A stretch of DNA of 9,686 nt from an uncultured Gemmatimonadota bacterium. Its GTDB lineage: Bacteria; Gemmatimonadota; Gemmatimonadetes; Gemmatimonadales; Gemmatimonadaceae. This document shows positions 1 to 5,301 of the stretch, piece after piece. The stretch is taken from NCBI GenBank assembly GCA_946479015.1, contig CAMLEQ010000119.1, forward strand, positions 1-9,686, given 5' to 3'. Numbering within the stretch: position 1 is the stretch's first letter; the number at the start of each line of letters is the position of its first letter. A program made the position numbers and the translations under genes. Under the pieces are notes generated by a model. That model did not search any database and was not told the origin of the DNA. It saw only the letters and a program-made list of their open reading frames with translations.

Positions 1-199
1 TAGGTTCGTGTGTAGGTGGACTCTCTCTACAGCCGAGCCTACTCGCGCTCTACCTAGCTCCGCACCCCGTCAGTCCCCTACATGCGACACGCGTGGTTTG
101 GTGGTCCAGCCACCAGGTCCTAGCCCCAATAGCCCGTTCGGCCTCGCCCCCTCATAATTATTGACTGGGCCATCACGTCTCTCACGGAGGACCGGGCCC
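1..199. other. Upstream region of the antiporter-rhodanese gene
   Basis: I find no convincing gene here: the frames are broken by stops or merely shadow the downstream gene. It is visibly less GC-rich than the rest of the window, especially at 152-163. A 6-bp hairpin (TGGTGG at 99-104, CCACCA at 110-115, 5-nt loop) is present but has no T-tract, so I do not call it a terminator. A good ribosome binding site, GGAGG at 186-190, ends the region. Confidence 0.5.
153..158 (+). promoter_or_regulatory. Possible -10 element (CATAAT)
   Basis: CATAAT matches five of six bases of the TATAAT consensus and sits in a 12-bp AT-rich run (152-163) that stands out in this GC-rich window. A start about 7 nt downstream would give a leader of roughly 35 nt before the GTG at 200, which contains the GGAGG at 186-190. 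I see no good -35 hexamer 16-18 nt upstream, so this is a weak call. Confidence 0.3.
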
Positions 200-1714
200 G
201 TGGAGCAGCTCACCACGATCGTCGCGCTCGTCGGCATCGTCATCGTCGTCACGTCGCTGATCTCGGGGGCGCTCGAGCGGAGCGGAGTGCCGTTCGTGGC
301 GGTGTTCCTCGCGCTCGGGGCGCTGCTCGGGCCCTCGGGGCTCGGGCTCCTGGACGTCGGCTTCGACTCACCCGCGCTGCGCCCGCTGGCCACGCTCGCG
401 CTGACGCTCGTCCTGTTCAGCGACGCGGTCACGATCGACCCGCGCATGGTCCGCGAACGGCGGCCGCTGCTCTGGCGGCTGCTCGGTCCGGGGACGCTCG
501 TCCCCGCCGCGATCGTCGCGCTCGCGGCGTGGCTCCTGCTCGATGTGCCCGGGCCGGCGGCGGCGATTCTCGGCGCCGCGCTGGCATCCACGGATCCGGT
601 GCTCCTGCGCAGCGCCCTCCGCTCCGACGCCGTGCCGACGACGGCGCGCATCGCGCTGCGCATGGAGACCGGGATGAACGATGTCATCCTGCTCCCCATC
701 GTCGTGCTGGCCACGCTCGTGCTCTCCAGCGGGAGCGCGGGAGTGAGCGGACGCGAGCTCGGTCGCAGCCTGGTGGGACTCTTCCTGCTCGGGCCGGTGC
801 TCGGCGTGCTCGTGGGGTGGCTCGGCATCACGGCGCTCGTGTTCGTGCGCGGCCGCATGGGGGTGCGGCGCGACTACGAGTCACTGTACGCTCTGGGACT
901 CGCCTTCAGCGGCTACGCCGCGGCCGAGGGCGTCGGGGGGAGCGGATTCCTCGCGGCGTTCACGGCGGGGTTGCTGGTGAGTGCTCAGGACGTGGAGCTC
1001 TGCGACTGCTTCTTCGAGTACGGCGAGTCCACGGCGGAGATGTTCCTGCTGCTGACGTTCGTCGCGCTGGGGGCGTCGCTCATCTGGTCGGGGCTCAACG
1101 TGCTCGACGGGCGGACGCTCCTGTTCGCGCTCGTCGCGCTGGGGGCGCGGACGGTCGTGCTCTACCCGATTCTGTCGCGCGCCGGGGTGGCCGATCGCGA
1201 CCGGCGGCTGATCGCGCTGTTCGGGCCGCGCGGTCTCAGCTCGCTCCTGCTCGTGCTGTTGCCGGTGTTCGCCGGCGTACCGGGCGCCCAGCGGCTCTTC
1301 CAGGTGGCGTGCCTGGTGGTGCTCCTCTCGATCGTCCTGCACGGCGGAGGGATCGCGCTCTACCTGCGTCGGCGCGCCGCGGCGCCAGTGGCGGCCGTGC
1401 CCGCAGGTGCTCGGGTCGCCGCCGGCGCCGGCGTGCCGCTGCCGGTAGTCCTCGCCGACGGGGCGGCTGCACCAGTGGCGGCATCGGCGGAAGACGTCGC
1501 CTCGCCGCCCGAGCGCATCACCGTGGAGGAGCTTCGCGCGCTGCGGGCGCGCGGCGAACCGGTGGTCATCGTGGATGCCAGAGCGGAGCGCGACTACACG
1601 GCCGATACCATGCAGGCCGAGGGCGCGGTGCGGGTGTCGCCGCGCGAGCCGGTGCGCGACGCGACTGCGCTCAGGCTCTCGCGCCACGCGACGCTGGTGG
1701 TGTACTGCGCCTGA
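200..1714 (+). CDS. CPA1-type cation:proton antiporter with C-terminal rhodanese domain, interrupted by in-frame TGA
   Basis: A predicted inner-membrane monovalent cation/H+ exchanger. About the first 400 residues are a series of hydrophobic helices. Conserved motifs are STDP (Asp at residue 132) and METGMND (Asn160-Asp161). The Asn-Asp pair is the CPA1 (NhaP-type) ion-site signature, where CPA2 proteins have Asp-Asp. An Ala/Val/Pro-rich linker follows, then a cytosolic rhodanese-like domain from about residue 438, with VVIVDAR at 455-461 and VVYC ending at Cys503. Codon 505 (1712-1714) is TGA, in the active-site loop, and the frame continues as rhodanese sequence to 1858. I chose the GTG at 200 because GGAGG lies 9 nt upstream and the protein then begins with its first membrane helix; the TTG at 161 has no such site. 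The antiporter part is intact, so exchange activity may survive even if TGA terminates. Substrate ion (Na+ or K+) cannot be told. Whether the product is 504 or 552 residues is open. Confidence 0.88.
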   Translation: MEQLTTIVALVGIVIVVTSLISGALERSGVPFVAVFLALGALLGPSGLGLLDVGFDSPALRPLATLALTLVLFSDAVTIDPRMVRERRPLLWRLLGPGTLVPAAIVALAAWLLLDVPGPAAAILGAALASTDPVLLRSALRSDAVPTTARIALRMETGMNDVILLPIVVLATLVLSSGSAGVSGRELGRSLVGLFLLGPVLGVLVGWLGITALVFVRGRMGVRRDYESLYALGLAFSGYAAAEGVGGSGFLAAFTAGLLVSAQDVELCDCFFEYGESTAEMFLLLTFVALGASLIWSGLNVLDGRTLLFALVALGARTVVLYPILSRAGVADRDRRLIALFGPRGLSSLLLVLLPVFAGVPGAQRLFQVACLVVLLSIVLHGGGIALYLRRRAAAPVAAVPAGARVAAGAGVPLPVVLADGAAAPVAASAEDVASPPERITVEELRALRARGEPVVIVDARAERDYTADTMQAEGAVRVSPREPVRDATALRLSRHATLVVYCA

Positions 1715-1748
1715 CCCGACGAAGCCACGAGCGCCCGGGTGGCGCGCG
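1712..1748 (+). promoter_or_regulatory. Possible bacterial SECIS-like hairpin after the in-frame TGA
   Basis: GCGCC at 1731-1735 pairs perfectly with GGCGC at 1741-1745 around the 5-nt loop CGGGT (1736-1740). Beyond one A-G mismatch (1730/1746), 1729-1747 and 1728-1748 also pair. The loop begins 21 nt after the TGA and has G at its second position. That agrees with the general description of bacterial SECIS elements: a short stem, small apical loop with an early G, and the loop about 16-37 nt after the UGA. In GC-rich DNA such hairpins also arise by chance, so this is suggestive only. Confidence 0.3.
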
Positions 1749-1858
1749 AGCTTCGACGTGCGGGATGGCCGCGGGCGCGCGCGCTCGTGGGCGGGTGGAA
1801 AGCGTGGAAGGCAGCGGGGCTGCCGGTGGTCCCGAAGGCGAGTCAGGCAGCGGGGTAG
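1715..1858 (+). other. In-frame continuation of the rhodanese domain after TGA
   Basis: The frame of the antiporter gene runs on for 47 codons after the TGA, to a TAG at 1856-1858. The translation starts PDEATSARVAREL and includes ALVGGWKAWKAAGLPV, the typical C-terminal strand-helix end of rhodanese domains. About four fifths of these codons end in G or C, as in real genes here. From memory, relatives with this domain read Tyr-Cys-x-Cys-Pro at the loop, so the TGA stands where the second Cys (TGC) is expected. No frameshift is needed to join the halves. Three readings are possible: selenocysteine insertion, a recent nonsense mutation, or a one-base sequencing or assembly error. If the frame is read through, the CDS is 200-1858 (552 residues). 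Confidence 0.8.
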
Positions 1859-1876
1859 CCGCTCCGTCCGGGGCGG
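1859..1876 (+). terminator. Weak hairpin between convergent genes
   Basis: CCGCTCC (1859-1865) can pair with GGGGCGG (1870-1876) around a 4-nt loop, with one G-T wobble. It starts directly after the TAG at 1856-1858, in the short gap before the end of the convergent minus-strand gene at 1881. There is no T-tract. Its position suits the longer version of the antiporter-rhodanese frame better than an end at 1714. Confidence 0.3.
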
Positions 1877-1880
1877 TCCG

Positions 1881-3563
1881 TCACTGTGCCGCCGCCTCCG
1901 CGGCGGCGGTTTGCCCTGCGCTGCCGTGGCCGGGGCGGATCACGTGGAAGTCCGGCGCCACCTCGGTGAGCCTGTATGGGTAGTGCCAGTGCGAGTAGTA
2001 CATCGTGTTCGGCAGTGGCGGGAGGTCGGCGCCGAAGTAGTAGCCGAACACGTAGCGCAGCACGTTGACCAGGCTGAGCGAATCGGGGATCACCGCCGCG
2101 CCGCCGTCGGGGAGGTAGTACGCGCCGAACGGACGGAACCGCTCGCGCGCCTGCGCCAGGGTGGGGAGCGTGTGGGAGCTCACGAAGATCCCGAGCGCCT
2201 GCGTGCCGTGGTCCCCCTGCAAGATGATGATCGGCTTCGGGTTCGACCGCGCGATGAGCGTGTGGACGGTGGCGAGGATCTGACCGTTCAGGCACGCCAT
2301 CTCCGCCGCGAGCGCTGCGCGTCCCGCGGCGTCGTCGTGACGCGGCAGGGGGGCGCCGCGCGGCAGCGGCTGGCACCGGGCGTCCTCGATGTACGGGACG
2401 TGCGGCATGAGGATGTGCGCCAGGGTGAACGTCGGCTGCGGCTCGCGCGGTACCCGGGCGATCCCGGCGAACGCGCTCGCGGCATCCCGCGCGTGCACCT
2501 CCTGCGCCGTGGCGAGGTGCGGGAGCAGCGCGCGCACGGGCGTCACCGCCGCGAAGTAGCTGGCGAGCTCCGAGCGCTGCAGTGCCCGTCCCACGTCCAC
2601 GTCGGAATCTGGATCGAACTGCTCGTCCGCGTCGCCGTTGGATTGCGTGGGGCCGTACCAGCTCGACGGGAAGTACACGAACCGATAGCCCTGGTGCTTC
2701 AGGAAGCGCTCGGCCCGGTTGTGCTCCAGCAGGTAGGCCGCCGGCCTGAAGTCGCTCGAGCGCGGGCTCATCACGTCTGCCAGCGGCTGCGTGTGCGCGA
2801 AGTTGAGGAACGACGACACGGACATCAGCGTGTTCGCGTAGTTGCTGCGCAGCTCCCGCGGGAGACGAAAGCCCAGGGCGCGCAGGCTGTCCTCGAACGG
2901 CCGGTTGTCGAATCCGAACCGCTCGCGCAGCACGTCCGACGCCGGGTACTCGTCGAGGACGAGGATGTAGATGTCGCGCTTGGGCTGCCCGACCGCTCCC
3001 GTCGCGCCGGCGCCGTGGAGCGATGCCACGCGTCGCAGCGGCACCGGCCGCGCCAGCTCGCGAACGAGCGCGCTGCGCCGGATGGCGAGCGCCCCGGTGA
3101 TGCGGTAGTACACGATCTGCCCGATGCTCCCGACCACCAGCAGCGTGGCCACGAGGCTCAGGAACCTTCCCACCTCGGGCAGCGGCGCGCGCCGGAGCAG
3201 GCCGAGCCGGTGAGCGGCGAGCAGCGCGCCCGCCAGCGCCACGACGACCGCGATCACGATCGCCGGTCCCATGCGCGGGTTCCGCGCCACGTAGTCCCGC
3301 GCCCGGAGCAGGGGCGGGTACGCGTAGAACAGCGCCACGGCGAGCGCTGTAGCGAGCGCGGCCCCATCGGCGGCGGAATCGTGCCGGAGACGCAGGCGCA
3401 GGACCCCGTACACGATGGCCCACACGACCACGACACCGGCGATCGCGATCAGCGACAGCACGGTCGCGTCGGCCACGCGGTAGTAGCCGGGATTGCGTGC
3501 CGCGACGCCGAGCACGGGGAAGATGGCGAACAGCGCCGGGTAGAGGCGGCGCGCCCACGTCAT
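1881..3563 (-). CDS. Membrane-anchored sulfatase-like / LtaS-type alkaline phosphatase superfamily protein
   Basis: A 560-aa predicted membrane enzyme. The first ~155 residues hold about five hydrophobic helices (near residues 7-22, 33-57, 68-86, 99-117 and 135-153), which would place the rest in the periplasm. The C-terminal domain has the alkaline-phosphatase-superfamily layout: LDEY with Asp204, an Asn-Thr segment with candidate nucleophile Thr245, MPHVPY with His388, and QGDHG with Asp451-His452. The order matches the metal-binding and nucleophile residues of lipoteichoic acid synthase and phosphoethanolamine transferases. Members cleave or transfer sulfate or phospho-groups; the exact donor and acceptor cannot be read from sequence, and a surface glycan or lipid is the likely target. 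I chose the ATG at 3563 because it overlaps the preceding stop as ATGA; the in-frame GTG at 3602 would overlap that gene by over 40 nt. No clear ribosome binding site precedes either. The C-terminus ends in an Ala-rich tail encoded by a GCC/GCG run. Confidence 0.85.
   Translation of the reverse strand: MTWARRLYPALFAIFPVLGVAARNPGYYRVADATVLSLIAIAGVVVVWAIVYGVLRLRLRHDSAADGAALATALAVALFYAYPPLLRARDYVARNPRMGPAIVIAVVVALAGALLAAHRLGLLRRAPLPEVGRFLSLVATLLVVGSIGQIVYYRITGALAIRRSALVRELARPVPLRRVASLHGAGATGAVGQPKRDIYILVLDEYPASDVLRERFGFDNRPFEDSLRALGFRLPRELRSNYANTLMSVSSFLNFAHTQPLADVMSPRSSDFRPAAYLLEHNRAERFLKHQGYRFVYFPSSWYGPTQSNGDADEQFDPDSDVDVGRALQRSELASYFAAVTPVRALLPHLATAQEVHARDAASAFAGIARVPREPQPTFTLAHILMPHVPYIEDARCQPLPRGAPLPRHDDAAGRAALAAEMACLNGQILATVHTLIARSNPKPIIILQGDHGTQALGIFVSSHTLPTLAQARERFRPFGAYYLPDGGAAVIPDSLSLVNVLRYVFGYYFGADLPPLPNTMYYSHWHYPYRLTEVAPDFHVIRPGHGSAGQTAAAEAAAQ
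1889..1909 (+). terminator. Strong GC hairpin at the 3' end of the sulfatase-like gene
   Basis: CCGCCGCC (1889-1896) and GGCGGCGG (1902-1909) form a perfect 8-bp stem with a 5-nt loop, followed on the plus strand by TTT. It could end plus-strand transcripts from the antiporter-rhodanese gene. It also lies inside the last codons of the minus-strand gene, where it encodes the Ala-rich tail, so codon composition alone could have produced it. Confidence 0.3.
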
Positions 3564-4948
3564 GGGGAGCGCCCCGGGCTCGCGGTCATCAGGTACAGCC
3601 ACCGGTCGGCATCATCCACGCGCTGGCGGTCATCGAGCTGGAAGTACCGACCGAACGCGCGCTCGAAGCCTTCCGGGGTGTAGTCCGGGAAGATGTCCGG
3701 CCGGTTGCGGAGCAGGCGCTGCACCTGCGAGTCGCTCTTGGCCACGAACTCGATCACGAGCGTCCTGCCGAGGCGGGCGAGGAACTCCGCGACGTGGTCG
3801 AGGGGGACGTTGCCGGCGATCGCGAGGTGGTGGACCAGCGCCAGCGCCATCACCGCGTCCGCCGGGCCGCGCTCGGCGAGCGACATGCGCTCGCGATGCG
3901 CCCAGCCGAGGGCGGGCGATGGATTGGTGAAGTCGAGCACGAGCGGAAGGATCCCCGTCTCCTCGCGCGCGCGCACGGTGCGGTAGTTGCGCTCCACCGC
4001 GGCCGGGTCGATGTCGAAGGCGACGACGAACGGGGCGACCTCGCGCGCCACGCGGCTGTACACGCCGGTGTTGGCGCCCACGTCCCACACCGTGGCGGGT
4101 GCGGCGCGGCAGAGGAACTGCCTGACGAGCTGCTGCTTGCTCGACGCCGCCGCCTCGCTGTAGTTGGTGGCATCCACGTAGTCGGCCCACTGCGTGCCCG
4201 CCGGGCGCCACTCGAGGCGCGCCACGGCGCCGCGCAGATTGCCGATGAGCGCGACGAGCGCCGCCTTGGACATCTTGCGCGTGCCGACCACCGAGGAGAC
4301 GCTCGTCTCGGAGTACTTCCGCTGGGCGCGCGCGTGCAGGTGGATGTGCCACAGCGTGCGCGGATCGGCCCACGTGCGCCGCGGGAGCAGCGCGCTCCCC
4401 AGCTCCAGCGGGATGCCGTCCAGGCAGTCCCGCAGCAGCAGCCCGCAGCGGACATCGCGCGTGGCCATGAGGGTGAGCGGCACCAGGAAGTGCTCGCAGA
4501 ACTGCTTGTAGGCCGCCCACGGCTCTCCCTCGCGGTACCGCTCGAACGACAACGTGTCGATGAACACCGGGCGGCCGTCGACGAACTGCACGTTGTACGC
4601 GCTGGCGTCGCGCAGCACGAATCCCTGCTCGAGCGCGCGGAGCTGCACGTCGAGCGTGAGGAGCGCCGCGTCGCGCAGCTCGCCGAAGCACCACTCGTAG
4701 GGGTACGAGATGAACGGCAGCCGCTCCGGCTCGATCACCGCGTACGCTCCGGGCGTGGCCGCGAGCGCGGGATCGGCGAGGCGGTGTGGCACGAGCAGCC
4801 GGTCGCGAATCAGGGCATCGTAGAGCCCCGAGGAGGTGCAGGCCTCGAACTCCTCGGCGAACACCTCGTTCACCTGGCGGTAGAGCCTGCCCTCCCTGCT
4901 GTAGACGAAGCCGCTCGGGTCGCGGAATGAGGCGCCGAGTCGCGACAA
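3560..4948 (-). CDS. Kinase-like domain fused to class I SAM-dependent methyltransferase
   Basis: A predicted cytosolic protein of about 462 aa. The C-terminal half is a Rossmann methyltransferase: VWDVGANTGVYSRVA (residues 287-301) is the SAM-binding motif I, followed by FDIDP (Asp312, Asp314) and a later LVIEF strand. Such proteins are often annotated as NoeA-like (nodulation protein) methyltransferases. The N-terminal half begins FRDPSGFVY and contains LRDASAYN then FIDT: Asp114, Asn119 (five residues on) and Asp131 (twelve further). This is the spacing of the catalytic loop and metal-binding Asp in protein and aminoglycoside kinases, so I infer a kinase-like fold. The TTG at 4948 is chosen because it lies 1 nt after the stop of the small upstream gene and leaves the conserved FRDPSGF start intact; no ribosome binding site is visible, so coupling is likely. 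Extension up to 5143 would overlap the small gene entirely. The 3' end overlaps the next gene as ATGA. Substrates are unknown. Confidence 0.82.
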   Translation of the reverse strand: MSRLGASFRDPSGFVYSREGRLYRQVNEVFAEEFEACTSSGLYDALIRDRLLVPHRLADPALAATPGAYAVIEPERLPFISYPYEWCFGELRDAALLTLDVQLRALEQGFVLRDASAYNVQFVDGRPVFIDTLSFERYREGEPWAAYKQFCEHFLVPLTLMATRDVRCGLLLRDCLDGIPLELGSALLPRRTWADPRTLWHIHLHARAQRKYSETSVSSVVGTRKMSKAALVALIGNLRGAVARLEWRPAGTQWADYVDATNYSEAAASSKQQLVRQFLCRAAPATVWDVGANTGVYSRVAREVAPFVVAFDIDPAAVERNYRTVRAREETGILPLVLDFTNPSPALGWAHRERMSLAERGPADAVMALALVHHLAIAGNVPLDHVAEFLARLGRTLVIEFVAKSDSQVQRLLRNRPDIFPDYTPEGFERAFGRYFQLDDRQRVDDADRWLYLMTASPGRSP

Positions 4949-4949
4949 G

Positions 4950-5090
4950 CTAGCGCTGGCGGCGGTTGAAGATCGACGAGAAGAACGCGCGCGTGCGTTG
5001 CCGGGCGCGCCCCACGAACGCGAACACGGACAGGGCGACGGCGCCGATGACCTGAAGGATGAGACTGCCGGCGGCGGGATCGATGTACAT
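4950..5090 (-). CDS. 46-aa single-helix membrane peptide, first gene of the operon
   Basis: The peptide begins MYIDPAAGS, has one hydrophobic helix (about residues 10-27) and ends in a basic tail rich in Arg. I recall short proteins beginning MYxDPxxGS next to sulfatase-like and methyltransferase genes in other bacteria, so I take it as real, but I know no assigned function. The ATG at 5090 is preceded by TGAGGT (5100-5095), a good ribosome binding site with 5-nt spacing; an upstream in-frame start at 5141 lacks this. The stop (4950-4952) lies 1 nt before the TTG of the methyltransferase gene, so its translation may drive that of the next gene. The positively charged tail predicts a cytoplasmic C-terminus with Nout-Cin topology. 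It could be a docking partner for the membrane enzyme or the methyltransferase. Confidence 0.75.
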   Translation of the reverse strand: MYIDPAAGSLILQVIGAVALSVFAFVGRARQRTRAFFSSIFNRRQR

Positions 5091-5120
5091 ACCAACCTCA
5101 CAGGATGCAGCGTTTGCAGC

Positions 5121-5154
5121 GGCGGGGCGCATGCGGCACACACCGCGCCCCGTC
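5121..5154. repeat. Inverted repeat in the divergent promoter region
   Basis: CGGGGCGC (5123-5130) and GCGCCCCG (5145-5152) are perfect inverse complements around a 14-nt spacer. The stem extends by a G-T and a G-C pair to 5121/5154. It lies 31-64 bp upstream of the small-peptide start, so it could be a 5' leader hairpin of the operon, or an operator serving both directions. Confidence 0.5.
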
Positions 5155-5161
5155 GATCGAC
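5152..5161. promoter_or_regulatory. 10-bp palindrome GTCGATCGAC, possible operator
   Basis: GTCGATCGAC is a perfect palindrome adjoining the right arm of the inverted repeat at 5121-5154. Symmetric sites of this size in a divergent promoter region are typical of dimeric regulator binding. No second copy is seen in the gap, so the call rests on symmetry and position only. Confidence 0.25.
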
Positions 5162-5301
5162 TTGGGGGTCCGGCGCAGCAAGGAGCAGGCCCGCCCGTTA
5201 CGACCCCGTGACCGATCCGGTACCGCCGCCGCCGCCGCGGCGCGCGGCGTGCGGCGTGGCGCCTTTCCGGGAATCACCCCGCGACCTTCGGAGGCCTGCT
5301 C

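Larger units (their letters stand above)
5091..5301. promoter_or_regulatory. Divergent intergenic region between the envelope operon and phosphoketolase
   Basis: This 211-bp gap must carry promoters for both the minus-strand three-gene operon and the plus-strand phosphoketolase. It holds a ribosome binding site for each (TGAGGT facing left at 5100-5095; GGAGG facing right at 5290-5294), an inverted repeat at 5121-5154 and a palindrome at 5152-5161. A GCC-repeat stretch follows near 5223-5240. I see no hexamer pair resembling a standard sigma-70 promoter on either strand. Confidence 0.55.

Noticed and set aside
99..115. Hairpin in the left leader as a terminator
   Set aside because: The stem is only 6 bp, has no T-tract, and no gene is seen ending before it.
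1712..1714. General reassignment of TGA as a sense codon
   Set aside because: TGA ends the phosphoketolase, kinase-methyltransferase and second antiporter genes at the expected family lengths, so it acts as a stop elsewhere in the window.
1575..3683. A 702-codon plus-strand frame across the rhodanese end and the sulfatase-like gene
   Set aside because: It is in a different frame from the rhodanese continuation, has low-complexity Arg-rich translation and opposes a well-supported minus-strand gene.
3497..4930. A 477-codon plus-strand frame opposite the methyltransferase gene
   Set aside because: Shadow of the real minus-strand gene: no domain motifs, biased composition and no ribosome binding site that I trust.
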